Positions 1-8,993 of a stretch of 64,000 bases of DNA are shown here, in pieces. Positions within the stretch are counted from its first letter, which is position 1. Each line of letters opens with the position of its first letter. Under the pieces are notes generated by a model. The model had not been told where the DNA came from. It was given only the letters and a program-made list of their open reading frames with translations, and searched no databases. The position numbers and the translations under genes were made by a program. Location of the stretch: contig CANMVX010000001.1 in NCBI GenBank assembly GCA_947501115.1, positions 1 to 64,000 of the forward strand, read 5' to 3'. This DNA comes from Haliscomenobacteraceae bacterium (lineage in GTDB: Bacteria > Bacteroidota > Bacteroidia > Chitinophagales > Saprospiraceae).

Positions 1-693
1 ATGGGCGCCTCGCTCATTAAAAAAGCCATTCAAGAAAAAGGCTTTGCCAATATTATTCTGGCTACTGGGACCAGCCAGTTTGAAACGATTCAATATTTAA
101 TTTCCGACAAGGAAATTAAATGGGAGAATGTTCAAATGTTTCATTTAGACGAATATATAGGACTGTCTGATCACCATAAAGCCAGCTTTCGGAATTATTT
201 AAAAGGGCGTTTTATACAATGGGTGCCAAAACTAAAAAAGGCTTATTTAATTGATGGTGAAGTAGATGCTACCCTGGAATGTAAGCGTTTGGGTGGACTT
301 ATTCTTGAAAATCCAATTGATGTGGCTTTTGTTGGAATTGGCGAAAACGGACATCTCGCTTTTAATGATCCCCCTGCTGATTTCGATACTGAAAATCCAT
401 ACATTGTGGTGGCTTTAGATCAGGCATGTCGCGCTCAACAATGGGGAGAAGGCTGGTTTGAAACCCTGGAAGAGGTTCCCCAATATGCCATTAGTATGTC
501 CATCCGTCAGATTATGAAATCGAGTCATATTATTTGCTCTGTTCCAGATGAGCGCAAAGCAAAAGCTGTTCGGGATTGTTTGACTTTAAATGTTTCTAAT
601 CTTTTCCCAGCCAGTATTTTACAAAATCATGCTGATTGCCATTTATATTTGGACACCCAGGCTGCTTTGCTGCTACCATCGGAATATAAATAA
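1..693 (+). CDS. nagB: Glucosamine-6-phosphate deaminase, 5' end cut by window
   Basis: Converts glucosamine-6-phosphate to fructose-6-phosphate and ammonia in the cytosol. The 230 visible residues show the NagB core: LATGTSQ near residue 20, FHLDEYIGL with the base Asp at about 50 (Asp72 in E. coli), and [13 protein letters not shown] near 112-124 with the catalytic His. The E. coli relay residues Asp141 and Glu148 are Asn and Asp here; Asn at the first position is common in Gram-positive NagB. The family normally has about 20 more N-terminal residues, so the ATG at base 1 is probably internal and the true start lies upstream. The stop is one base before nagA, so the two are surely co-translated. 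Confidence 0.88.
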   Translation: MGASLIKKAIQEKGFANIILATGTSQFETIQYLISDKEIKWENVQMFHLDEYIGLSDHHKASFRNYLKGRFIQWVPKLKKAYLIDGEVDATLECKRLGGLILENPIDVAFVGIGENGHLAFNDPPADFDTENPYIVVALDQACRAQQWGEGWFETLEEVPQYAISMSIRQIMKSSHIICSVPDERKAKAVRDCLTLNVSNLFPASILQNHADCHLYLDTQAALLLPSEYK

Positions 694-694
694 C

Positions 695-1885
695 ATGGTT
701 GAACGACTTAAAATAGGCAATGGTCCGATTATCACACAGGATAAAATTTTATCTGGTTCATGCTTATTAGTTGAAAACGGGAAAATTTTAGCCATTGAAC
801 CAGCGGATACTTCCTTTCCAGAATCCCGACTGATTGACGCTCAAGGACATTATATTTCTCCTGGATTTATAGATATCCATTTGCATGGAGGGGGCGGATT
901 TGATTTTATGGATGGAACAAGTGAGGCATTTTTAAATATTGCTAAAATCCATGCAAAACATGGGACAACTTCTATGCTGCCTACCACACTTACCTGTGAA
1001 AAGGAGGATTTAATTCAAACGCTGGAAGCTTATTCTCAGGCTTGTTTGCAAAATACACATGGAGCACATTTTGTTGGAATGCATTTGGAAGGACCTTATT
1101 TTGCGTTATCTCAAAGAGGAGCTCAGGATCCCAAATACATACGTGTTCCTGATCCAAAGGAATATAAAGAAATAATTGAATCTTATCCCTTTATCAAACG
1201 CTGGAGTGCGGCACCTGAATTGAAAGGAGCGGTTGAATTTGGTAAATATATTAGTTCAAAAGGTATTTTAGCAGCAATAGCCCATACCGATGCCGTTTAT
1301 GAAGAAGTGTTGGAAGCATTTCAACAGGGTGGGTACACTTTGGCAACCCATTTTTATTCGGCTATGTCGGGCGTAACCCGTCGAAATGCATTTCGCTATG
1401 CTGGTGTTATTGAGTCAGCTTATCTATTAGATGAAATGGACGTTGAAATTATCGCTGATGGCGTTCATTTACCTGCACCCTTATTAAAATTAGTTTATAA
1501 ATTGAAGGGTCCTGGAAGGATTGCCTTAATTACCGATGCTATGCGGGCTGCCGATATGCCACCTGGTGATTCTGTTTTGGGTTCGCTGAAAAATGGATTG
1601 TCTGTCTTGGTTGAAGATGGTGTAGCTAAATTACCCGATCGTACTGCCTTTGCGGGCAGTGTGGCTACGGCAGACCGATTGATCAGAACGATGCTGGAAA
1701 TGGCAGAAGTCCCTTTAATTGAATGCATTAGAATGATTTCTGAAACACCTGCCCGTATTATGAATATCCAGGATAAAAAAGGCACTTTAGCTCCTGGAAA
1801 AGATGCAGATATTGTTATTTTTAATGCTCAAATTGAGGTTCAACAAACCTTTGTCATGGGAAAATCCATTTTCCAGAAAACTTAA
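695..1885 (+). CDS. nagA: N-acetylglucosamine-6-phosphate deacetylase
   Basis: Removes acetate from GlcNAc-6-phosphate, the step before NagB. The 396 residues match the usual NagA length. An amidohydrolase TIM barrel is shown by DIHLHGGGG (His62, His64), MHLEGPYF (metal-ligand Glu132), IAHTDA, ATHFYSAMSG and LITDAMRAADMPPG with the catalytic Asp; the C-terminus has GTLAPGKDADIVIFN, which closes the small beta domain. The ATG at 695 follows the nagB stop by one base; an in-frame ATG at 590 lies inside nagB and adds sequence unlike the family. The gene converges on an oxidoreductase gene 13 bases away. Confidence 0.95.
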   Translation: MVERLKIGNGPIITQDKILSGSCLLVENGKILAIEPADTSFPESRLIDAQGHYISPGFIDIHLHGGGGFDFMDGTSEAFLNIAKIHAKHGTTSMLPTTLTCEKEDLIQTLEAYSQACLQNTHGAHFVGMHLEGPYFALSQRGAQDPKYIRVPDPKEYKEIIESYPFIKRWSAAPELKGAVEFGKYISSKGILAAIAHTDAVYEEVLEAFQQGGYTLATHFYSAMSGVTRRNAFRYAGVIESAYLLDEMDVEIIADGVHLPAPLLKLVYKLKGPGRIALITDAMRAADMPPGDSVLGSLKNGLSVLVEDGVAKLPDRTAFAGSVATADRLIRTMLEMAEVPLIECIRMISETPARIMNIQDKKGTLAPGKDADIVIFNAQIEVQQTFVMGKSIFQKT

Positions 1886-1898
1886 ACGCAAACAAATA

Positions 1899-2894
1899 CT
1901 AAGGGTTAGAAATCTTTACCATGGCTCCTTTCTTTTGCTTGCTTACATCGGCAGCCTCCATAAAAGCAACAATTTCCAGTGTTTCAGCTTTTTGAACGGG
2001 TGGAATACCTGTTTTAAAGAAATGGATAATTTGAAGTAACAGAGGGTCATATCCGTTATATGGTCCTAAAGTAAGAATGCCCGTTTTTCCAAATGCAGTC
2101 CCACCATAATCTTGTTTACCTGATTTAAGGCCTCGAAAAGTTCCAATTCTACCGTCTTTCCAGATACCTGTGCATAATTCCTCCTGCTCCGAAATGGTTC
2201 TTTGTACTGAAACACAGCCTGTTCCCATAACCGTAAATAACATTTCGACGCCATGTATGCCATACCAAAATAAATCGGGATGGGTTTTTTCAAATTTCAT
2301 TGGGCTGTAAGTTTCTGCTCCAAGAATCTGTCCTATCTTACCTTCCTTTACAGCAGACATGCCCGTAGCAAAACGCAAGGAAGAAGATGAAAAAATGGGA
2401 ACCTGATATCTTTCTGCTTCACGGAAAATGGCTTTTGTGTCCGCTAAGGAGGCAGCAATGGGTTTGTCAATAAAGGTCGTTTTGCCCGATGTAAAGACCT
2501 CAATGGCTTGATCGAGATGCAAGCGACCATCATTTGTCTCTAAAAGGACATAATCTACCTTCTTTAAAAGTTCCTGGATGGATCCCACAATTTCTACACC
2601 TAATTTTCTGACATCTTCCGTATAACCAGGAATCCTCTCTGTACTGGAAAGAATATCTCTGCTTCCATACGGATACGCTGCGACTATTTTAAATCCGTCG
2701 AAGGAGGTATTTTGAGTATCCAGATTTAAAGATTTGGTAAATGCGACACTGTGAGAGGTATCAAGGCCAATTATTCCAATTCGTTTACCCTTTTCAGACT
2801 GGATCATAAAATTTTTTGGAATAAAAGGCAGAATAATCCCTGAAAAGGCCATTGATTTTATAAAATCCCTTCTGGTAAATGGGTTAGCATTCAT
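1899..2894 (-). CDS. Gfo/Idh/MocA family oxidoreductase with Tat signal
   Basis: An NAD(P)-dependent sugar oxidoreductase-type protein of 331 residues. The N-terminus TRRDFIKSMAFSGIILPF is a twin-arginine signal, so it should act in the periplasm with bound cofactor. The Rossmann part begins GKRIGIIGLDTSHS; FIDKPIAA holds the conserved Lys-Pro and WYGIHGVEML the catalytic-region His. The ATG at 2894 is one base after the upstream transporter stop and gives a clean Tat signal; a further upstream start at 2942 overlaps the transporter. The partner transporter suggests a sugar or amino-sugar substrate. GH109 glycosidases share this fold and export route but are longer, so glycosidase activity is only a possibility. 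Confidence 0.85.
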   Translation of the reverse strand: MNANPFTRRDFIKSMAFSGIILPFIPKNFMIQSEKGKRIGIIGLDTSHSVAFTKSLNLDTQNTSFDGFKIVAAYPYGSRDILSSTERIPGYTEDVRKLGVEIVGSIQELLKKVDYVLLETNDGRLHLDQAIEVFTSGKTTFIDKPIAASLADTKAIFREAERYQVPIFSSSSLRFATGMSAVKEGKIGQILGAETYSPMKFEKTHPDLFWYGIHGVEMLFTVMGTGCVSVQRTISEQEELCTGIWKDGRIGTFRGLKSGKQDYGGTAFGKTGILTLGPYNGYDPLLLQIIHFFKTGIPPVQKAETLEIVAFMEAADVSKQKKGAMVKISNP

Positions 2895-2895
2895 T

Positions 2896-4215
2896 TTATA
2901 TTTTTTTTGTCCAATAACGAATCTGATGTCCTTTAAAGGCATAAAAGATTAAATAAAGATAGCAAGGAACGAGAACAACGTAGGCTGTTCTCAGATCATA
3001 AAGGTCCGCAAAATACCCATAAAAAAGAGGAAGAATGGCATTTCCACTTAAACCCATAATGAGGATGGATGCTCCTAATTTGGTGAATTTCCCTAAACCA
3101 TCTATGGCTAAAGGCCATATTCCTGCCCAAATTAATGAATTTGCTAATCCCAATAATACAACAAACCAGATACTCCAGTCGGCTTGTAGCCCAGCTAATT
3201 TTACAGGACCAGATGCAAACAAAATGCCCATAGTAAATATCAGACCTAATAAAGTACATATACGGAGTGCCGTTACCTGACTGATCCATTTTGGAATACT
3301 TAAAATACCCAAAAGGTAACCTATAATAGTGGTCGCCAGAGTAAAGGATGGAAATATTTTGGCATCTAAAAGTTGAATATTCATGGAACCAGCATATCCA
3401 ATAACCGTATCAATGGCAATGACCTGTGTACCAACATGTAGAAAAATAGCCAGTGTTCCTAAAATTAAATGGGGAAACTGGAAGATGCTGTTTTTTGAAT
3501 GTTTGGAATTTTCATCTGTGCTTACTTCACCATCTGTATCGATTTCAGGCAAGGGTGAAAATCGAATACCTAATCCAAGTAAAAATAAAATAGTACCTAC
3601 AAATAAATAAGGCAGGATAACCCGGGAAATGAGTTCGTCTAAGGCTGCTTCCTTTTCAGACCCGGACATAAAGGCCAGATTTTTAAATAATTCACTATCT
3701 GTTGCTTTTAGAATAACGGCAGCAAAAACCAGTGGTGCCAATATACCTGCACCTTTATTACAAATACCCATGATGCTGATTCGCTGGGCAGCACGCTCTT
3801 TGGGGCCTAATAACGTAATATATGGATTTGCAGCAGTTTGTAAAATGGCCAGGCCTGTTCCAAGCGTAAATAAACCAAGTAAGAATATTTCATAGGTTCG
3901 CATCATTGCCGCCGGAATAAAGATAAAAGCACCCAGTGACATGATCCAAAATCCAAGCATCATCCCTTTTTTGAATCCAATGGAGGAAAGGATAAAGGAT
4001 GCTGGAACAGACATAATAAAATAAGAGATATAAAAGGCAAAAGTGACTAAGTAGGCTTTGAAATTAGTCAATTCACAGGCAATCTTAAAGTAAGGAATTA
4101 ATATGGCATTTGCCCAGGATACAAATCCAAAAATAAAGAACATCATACCGATAATCAAGATAGAAATATGCGTATCTCTGCGGCTTAAAGAATGTATGGA
4201 CACAGTTTTGTTCAT
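2896..4215 (-). CDS. MFS sugar symporter, FucP/NagP-like
   Basis: Inner-membrane proton-coupled sugar transporter of 439 residues with about 12 hydrophobic segments. FGFVSWANAILIPYFK near the N-terminus and LQTAANPYITLLGP near residue 130 are typical of the FucP/HxT group, to which Bacteroidota GlcNAc (NagP), fucose and glucose symporters belong. A charged central loop (residues about 225-245) separates the halves. It is the first gene of a two-gene unit with the Gfo/Idh gene, facing nagB-nagA, so GlcNAc is the best guess for the substrate, but fucose or glucose cannot be excluded from sequence alone. Confidence 0.85.
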   Translation of the reverse strand: MNKTVSIHSLSRRDTHISILIIGMMFFIFGFVSWANAILIPYFKIACELTNFKAYLVTFAFYISYFIMSVPASFILSSIGFKKGMMLGFWIMSLGAFIFIPAAMMRTYEIFLLGLFTLGTGLAILQTAANPYITLLGPKERAAQRISIMGICNKGAGILAPLVFAAVILKATDSELFKNLAFMSGSEKEAALDELISRVILPYLFVGTILFLLGLGIRFSPLPEIDTDGEVSTDENSKHSKNSIFQFPHLILGTLAIFLHVGTQVIAIDTVIGYAGSMNIQLLDAKIFPSFTLATTIIGYLLGILSIPKWISQVTALRICTLLGLIFTMGILFASGPVKLAGLQADWSIWFVVLLGLANSLIWAGIWPLAIDGLGKFTKLGASILIMGLSGNAILPLFYGYFADLYDLRTAYVVLVPCYLYLIFYAFKGHQIRYWTKKI

Positions 4216-4570
4216 TTTTGGAATTGGTTTGATTCAAAAATTCAACTAAAATTAATTTTTAAGCAGTTTAATTATGGATGGTGATTAGTCTAAGAATGGT
4301 CACACTATCATATACATGCCATACAAAAATAATTAAAATTGCTCATAAATTTTCCGAAATCCAGCGACGTATAAATTGTTTAATTTCCATAAATATAGAG
4401 AATTAAGTGTTTAGAACTGCGAATATCTGTCGATTCAACGAAGGCCAAAACAAACCATATTTTAAAAATATAATGATGTTTTCAAACGAGATAAATAAAG
4501 TATTTGAATCTTATGAATATTCAAATACTTTATTTATAATCGATAATGTGCTAGATATGAATGCGTTGTT
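4216..4570. other. Intergenic region, no gene seen
   Basis: This 355-base AT-rich tract lies upstream of the leftward transporter gene and downstream of the leftward aminopeptidase gene. It should contain the transporter promoter, but I see no clear TAnnTTTG element for it. The only strong structure is the perfect inverted repeat at 4491-4537. Confidence 0.6.
4491..4537 (-). terminator. 19-bp perfect hairpin after the aminopeptidase gene
   Basis: The arms 4491-4509 and 4519-4537 are perfectly complementary over 19 bp around a 9-base loop. It sits 34 bases past the aminopeptidase stop in its direction of transcription. There is no long U-run beyond the stem, so a classical Rho-independent terminator is not certain; it may instead protect the mRNA 3' end. 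Confidence 0.55.
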
Positions 4571-6178
4571 TTAATTTTGTTTACCCAAATCTGGCAATAT
4601 AAAGGTATCCAGCACGCTTTTTTCTTTCATCAGTTTTTCAATGTCCTGCATTTTTCTTGGCGTTTTTGTGGATAATAACTCATATCCTGTTTTGGTAATA
4701 AGGATATCATCCTCAATCCGGACGCCAATTCGCCACCATTTAGGGTCGCAAGGGCTATTGGCGGGAATGTAAATGCCAGGTTCAACCGTAATGACCATGT
4801 TTTCTGCCAGATTTGGACTTGCACTCCGATCATGTACATCTAATCCAATATGGTGTGAAACGCCATGCGGAAAATAGGGGTGTTGCTCACCTTCCTTGAT
4901 AATACCTAATTTCGCGAGGCCTTTGTCTATGATTTCCCGACTCACCCGGGTGGTTTCCCGAATGGCTGTTCCCGGTTTACATATTTTGAATGCCGCTTCC
5001 TGCGCTTGATAAACTAAATTATAAATGGCAGCCTGCTCCGTAGAAAAAGTTCCATCACCCGGAATGGTTCGGGTAATATCGGCGGTATAACCATGATATT
5101 CAGCACCTAAATCCATTAATACCAAATCTGTGCTAACAGTTTGCCTGTTATTTTCTATGTAGTGCAAAACACAGGCATTATGTCCTGAACCAACAATGGA
5201 GGGATAACCCTCAAATTCAGATCCATATTTCCGGTAAACAAATTCGTGAATACCCTTTATCTCCATTTCAGACATCTTGGGATGCATGGCTTTCATGACC
5301 TCATTTTGTCCAATGCAAGATACATCAATCGCCTTTCGGAGTAACTTTAACTCTTCAGGCGTTTTAATCATTCGCAATTGACCCAAAAATTGATTCAGAC
5401 TGGTAGCGTCCAGATTTTCAGGTAGTAAAGGTATACTTTTAACCACTTTAATTGCTTCCAGTCCATTTCCAGCTTTAATAAAGGCCTGGAAAAAGGCGTC
5501 ACTTCTAAGGCCAGGATTTCTCCCATACTTCGCAAATAAACCTTCTGCCAACATAAGATAATTATCCTCAGTAGCTTCTCTGAGTTGCTTGTATAATGCT
5601 TCTTTAGCGGCATTGTAATTGGAAGGAATGCCCGCCTTAATTTTAAATGTTTCTATTAAGTCAAATAGATCTGATGCATGATTAGTGTTGCGTACATCAT
5701 TTTTAAAATCAAAAAAGAAGACTTTTGAAAATTGATTAAATGGAATTTCCTTGTTTTTAAATTCCTTATGATCAAAGGCTTGTTCAATGCCTAAGGTAGT
5801 TTTTACCCCTTCAGCACCCATTCTTTTTCCATCCCATTGCTCTCTCTGGGGATCCCTGCTTTGAGCATAAAACAGTTCATTAAAGTCTTTGCCAAGCGAA
5901 TCTTTTTGATTTTCAGAGAATAAAACAAATACAGCATTGGGCTCAGTATAGCCGGTCAAATAATAAAAATCTGGATCCTGATGGTAGATATAATCCACAT
6001 CATTTGCTCTATTTCTTATGGGTGATGCAAAAAATACAGCTACACTTTTTGGAGGCATTAATTTTCGTAAAGCCTCTCTTCTTGATTTATGAAAAGTTGG
6101 GGGTAATAAATCAGTAGGGCCGTCTTGAGCTAAAATCAAAAAAGGGCAAAATAACAGGATTAAAATGAAGCGATGCAT
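4571..6178 (-). CDS. Secreted Xaa-Pro aminopeptidase (M24B, aminopeptidase P)
   Basis: Releases N-terminal residues preceding proline. The 535-residue protein starts with a signal peptide (MHRFILILLFCPFLILAQ), then an AMP_N domain (YIYHQDPDFYYLTGY near 60) and a pita-bread M24 domain. The five dinuclear-metal ligands are visible: Asp in MDLGAEY (about 356), Asp in ADITRT (about 366), His in HGVSHHIGLDVH (about 439), Glu in TVEPGIYIP (about 466) and Glu in VRIEDDIL (about 488). The ATG at 6178 was chosen because it begins the signal peptide; an upstream in-frame start adds 15 residues with no signal character. The enzyme probably works on peptides in the periplasm. Confidence 0.92.
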   Translation of the reverse strand: MHRFILILLFCPFLILAQDGPTDLLPPTFHKSRREALRKLMPPKSVAVFFASPIRNRANDVDYIYHQDPDFYYLTGYTEPNAVFVLFSENQKDSLGKDFNELFYAQSRDPQREQWDGKRMGAEGVKTTLGIEQAFDHKEFKNKEIPFNQFSKVFFFDFKNDVRNTNHASDLFDLIETFKIKAGIPSNYNAAKEALYKQLREATEDNYLMLAEGLFAKYGRNPGLRSDAFFQAFIKAGNGLEAIKVVKSIPLLPENLDATSLNQFLGQLRMIKTPEELKLLRKAIDVSCIGQNEVMKAMHPKMSEMEIKGIHEFVYRKYGSEFEGYPSIVGSGHNACVLHYIENNRQTVSTDLVLMDLGAEYHGYTADITRTIPGDGTFSTEQAAIYNLVYQAQEAAFKICKPGTAIRETTRVSREIIDKGLAKLGIIKEGEQHPYFPHGVSHHIGLDVHDRSASPNLAENMVITVEPGIYIPANSPCDPKWWRIGVRIEDDILITKTGYELLSTKTPRKMQDIEKLMKEKSVLDTFILPDLGKQN

Positions 6179-6280
6179 GTTGTGTTTTTTCTGTGTGGAG
6201 TTAATGTGTATCAATATAATCATTTATTGAATAATATGAGTTATATTTAAATATTGATTTTATTACGTCAATCTATTCAA

Positions 6281-7189
6281 ATGAAATTAAGAGAACAAAG
6301 AAGACAATGGCTGAAAATGTGCGGTATTCTTCCCTTCGCGGGGTTAATAGCTCCCTCTTTTTCATTTGCTAAAGGTGAAGTTACAGAGGGTCAATTATTG
6401 AAAACCAGTTTGAATGCTTATTCTTTTAATGAACCGCTCATGAATAAAACCATGAGTTTAGAGGATCTCCTGGTCTTTGCCTCGCGGCATCATTTTGATG
6501 GCATTGATTTAACAGGTTATTATTTTCCGGGTTATCCAGCGGTACCTTCTGATGAATTTATATATCATATTAAAAAAAAAGTTCATTTATTGGGTTTGTC
6601 TGTAAGCGGAATGGGCGTAAGAAATGATTTTACTCAGCCCAATAGAGATCTTAGACGATTAGAGGTTGAGAGGGTAAAAAACTGGATTATCGTTGCCGCA
6701 AAAATGGGTGCTCCCGTTTTACGTGTTTTTTCCGGGGTAATTATTCCAAAAGATTATTCCTGGATGGAAATTGCTACCTGGATGGCTGAAGATTTAAAGG
6801 AATGTGCCGACTTTGGTCAAAAATATGGGGTAATTATTGGCCTACAAAATCATAATGATTTTATAAAAACAGCTGAGGAAGTTCATAAAATATTTGACAT
6901 GGTCCAACATGAATGGCTTGGATTAGTCCTGGATATCGGAAGTTATAGAACTGGCGATCCTTATGAACAAATTAAATCAACCATTCCTTTGGCTGTAAAT
7001 TGGCAAATAAAAGAGAATATATTTGAAAATGGGATCGAAAAAAAGGTAGATCTGGCCAAATTATTTAAGCTCATAAAAAATTCAACGTATAAAGGGTTCA
7101 TTCCCATTGAAACATTGGGTAAAGGTGATCCGAATATCAAAGTGGCTGCCTTTAAAAAGGAGGTAGATTTTGCCCTTTCAAGCAATTAA
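6281..7189 (+). CDS. Tat-exported sugar isomerase/epimerase-like TIM barrel
   Basis: A 302-residue xylose-isomerase-like TIM barrel (AP endonuclease family 2 fold). The start REQRRQWLKMCGILPFAGL is a twin-arginine signal. After it come LNAYSFNEPL, HFDGIDLTGYYFPGY, IGLQNHNDF, VLDIGSYR and a late FIPIETLGKGDP, where Asp/Glu/His positions of the metal site are expected. The ATG at 6281 is preferred over a TTG at 6254. It stands alone between a divergent aminopeptidase and a convergent membrane protein, sharing a TTAA stop overlap with the latter. The substrate is unknown; it may belong to the same glycoside pathway as the related barrels at 10426 and 12848. Confidence 0.82.
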   Translation: MKLREQRRQWLKMCGILPFAGLIAPSFSFAKGEVTEGQLLKTSLNAYSFNEPLMNKTMSLEDLLVFASRHHFDGIDLTGYYFPGYPAVPSDEFIYHIKKKVHLLGLSVSGMGVRNDFTQPNRDLRRLEVERVKNWIIVAAKMGAPVLRVFSGVIIPKDYSWMEIATWMAEDLKECADFGQKYGVIIGLQNHNDFIKTAEEVHKIFDMVQHEWLGLVLDIGSYRTGDPYEQIKSTIPLAVNWQIKENIFENGIEKKVDLAKLFKLIKNSTYKGFIPIETLGKGDPNIKVAAFKKEVDFALSSN

Positions 7190-7713
7190 CTGGTTGCAGG
7201 TAATGTCCAACCTTTTTGCTTGTAAACTTCTTTGCCATTGACAAGTACACTGGTAACCCAAATAGCCAGGCCAACAAATAAGGTGGCAACAATAATATCT
7301 CCAAAAGATCTTCTTCTATCTTTAGCGTCAGAAAATTGTGCCAGAATAACGGCAAAAGCTAAAACCACATAGACGAGTTTAAAAAGACCAATAACCAATC
7401 CTAAAGCAAGATTTTTGTTATGAAAAATGCCGTTGTTGAAATTAAGGTATAGCAGATATAGTGATAATAGTCCTAATGTTGGTGCTATAACATAATAAAT
7501 AATTGCCTTTGCCGTTTCTGATTCAATTTTTTCTTCCTGTAATAAAAAATAAATAATAAGTGGTGTTATCAATGCTCCAACAGAGATAAATAAATCTTTT
7601 GTGTCGTAATAAATGACCACCTTTTTTGCAGCTCCTGCATAAAAAATACCTATAAACAAGATGAAAACGGCAAGACCTAAAAGTCCGTTAATATTTGAAT
7701 TAGAATTTTCCAT
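7186..7713 (-). CDS. Membrane protein of unknown function
   Basis: A 175-residue protein with about five hydrophobic segments: LLGLAVFILFIGIFYAGAA, VGALITPLIIYFLL, IIYYVIAPTLGLLSLYLLYL, GLVIGLFKLVYVVLAFAVIL and IIVATLFVGLAIWVTSVLV. The N-terminus is short and polar, and the C-terminus is soluble and ends in LPATS. I do not recognise a family. It overlaps the 3' end of the exported TIM-barrel gene by four bases and diverges from the TlpA-like gene. No catalytic motif is visible. Confidence 0.7.
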   Translation of the reverse strand: MENSNSNINGLLGLAVFILFIGIFYAGAAKKVVIYYDTKDLFISVGALITPLIIYFLLQEEKIESETAKAIIYYVIAPTLGLLSLYLLYLNFNNGIFHNKNLALGLVIGLFKLVYVVLAFAVILAQFSDAKDRRRSFGDIIVATLFVGLAIWVTSVLVNGKEVYKQKGWTLPATS

Positions 7714-7761
7714 AAAGCATTGGTTGATTATATTTATTTAACAAAAATAGATTTTAATAAG

Positions 7762-7769
7762 TATATTTG
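7762..7769 (+). promoter_or_regulatory. Candidate -7 element (TATATTTG) for the TlpA-like gene
   Basis: Matches the Bacteroidota TAnnTTTG consensus 25 bases before the ATG at 7795. No well-spaced TTG -33 box was found, so this is weak. Confidence 0.3.
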
Positions 7770-7794
7770 AAACATATCCTAAAAATTATTGAAA

Positions 7795-8973
7795 ATGAGA
7801 ACCATCTGCTTACTTTTTCTAACCTTTTACTCCTATTTGGCCATTGGTCAGGAAACGGTTAAACCTACCCCTAATCTAACCTTGCAAGTAGATGTCAAGA
7901 CCATACAAAAGCCCGTTGAAAAGGTGTTTGTTACTTATTATAACTATGCGACAAGTCAGCGTTTTACAGATAGTGCCCAGGTTTCAGAGGGAAAAGTTGC
8001 TCAATTTGAAATGAAATTAGATGAGCCTGTTCTTTCCCAATTGCGTGTAGTTTATGCAAAAAGTTCAGATACCTCAAAGGTTCAAATGATTAATTATGCC
8101 CGGGATATATTCAGCGTGTATCTGGAGGAAGGCAAAATATCGGTTACTGCTATTGATTCTATTGGAAATAGCACAGTGACTGGTTCCGGGACGCACGGGG
8201 AGTACATGGCCTTAAGAGCTAAAGTTTCAACGTATGACCCAGGTTTCAAAGCGCTAAATGAAGCTTATATGGTGGCCAGAAAGGCAAAGGATACACCAAC
8301 GATGGATAAATTAGAACTTTCTATGGATTCTTTGGATAATATCGTAAAGGAAAATATTTATCTGCCTTTTCTAACCTCGCCAATGAATAAGTCGGCAGTT
8401 ACTATTTATGCCTTGAATCAATATGCAGGTTATGCCATTGAGGCTTCAAAAGCAGAGCCTTTATTCAATCAATTACCTGAGAATATCAAAAATTTGCCAT
8501 CGGCAAAAATGATGAAAGACAGAATTGATAAGGCTAAAATGACGGATATAGGTCAATTTGCTATCCCTTTTACTCAAAAAGATACTTCAGGTATTGACGT
8601 GAGTCTGTCTTCGTTTAAAGGAAAATATGTGCTTATTGATTTTTGGGCGAGTTGGTGTGGTCCTTGCCGTCAGGAAAATCCTAACGTGGTAAATGCTTTC
8701 CAAAAATATAACGAAAATGGTTTTACTGTGCTCGGAATTTCTTTAGATCAACCCAATGCAAAAGAGAAATGGATGAAGGCCATTTATGATGATAATCTTA
8801 CCTGGACACATGTGTCAGATTTAAAATACTGGAATAATGAAGTGGCAAAAGCTTATGGAATTCAGGCCATTCCACAAAATTATCTAATTGATAAGGAAGG
8901 TATAATTATTGGAAAAAATCTGAGAGGCGAAGCTTTGCAATCTACATTGAAAGATTTATTCACTTCAAAATAA
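7795..8973 (+). CDS. TlpA-like thioredoxin-fold protein with DUF4369 N-terminus
   Basis: A 392-residue periplasmic or membrane-associated thiol oxidoreductase. A signal peptide (MRTICLLFLTFYSYLAIGQ) is followed by a beta-rich DUF4369-like region to about residue 130, a helical linker and a C-terminal AhpC/TSA-thioredoxin domain with WASWCGPCRQE around residues 282-292. IPQNYLIDKEG contains the cis-Pro region. This layout is common in Bacteroidota, where such proteins are linked to disulfide exchange in the envelope. A TTG at 7789 is a possible but less likely start. The gene is followed 20 bases later by a DUF2490 protein, so the two may be co-transcribed. Confidence 0.9.
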   Translation: MRTICLLFLTFYSYLAIGQETVKPTPNLTLQVDVKTIQKPVEKVFVTYYNYATSQRFTDSAQVSEGKVAQFEMKLDEPVLSQLRVVYAKSSDTSKVQMINYARDIFSVYLEEGKISVTAIDSIGNSTVTGSGTHGEYMALRAKVSTYDPGFKALNEAYMVARKAKDTPTMDKLELSMDSLDNIVKENIYLPFLTSPMNKSAVTIYALNQYAGYAIEASKAEPLFNQLPENIKNLPSAKMMKDRIDKAKMTDIGQFAIPFTQKDTSGIDVSLSSFKGKYVLIDFWASWCGPCRQENPNVVNAFQKYNENGFTVLGISLDQPNAKEKWMKAIYDDNLTWTHVSDLKYWNNEVAKAYGIQAIPQNYLIDKEGIIIGKNLRGEALQSTLKDLFTSK

Positions 8974-8993
8974 TAACATCCCATTCCTTATAA

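Noticed and set aside
590-694. Longer start for NagA inside nagB
   Set aside because: The extra 35 residues overlap nagB and are unlike the family N-terminus; ATG 695 is one base past the nagB stop.
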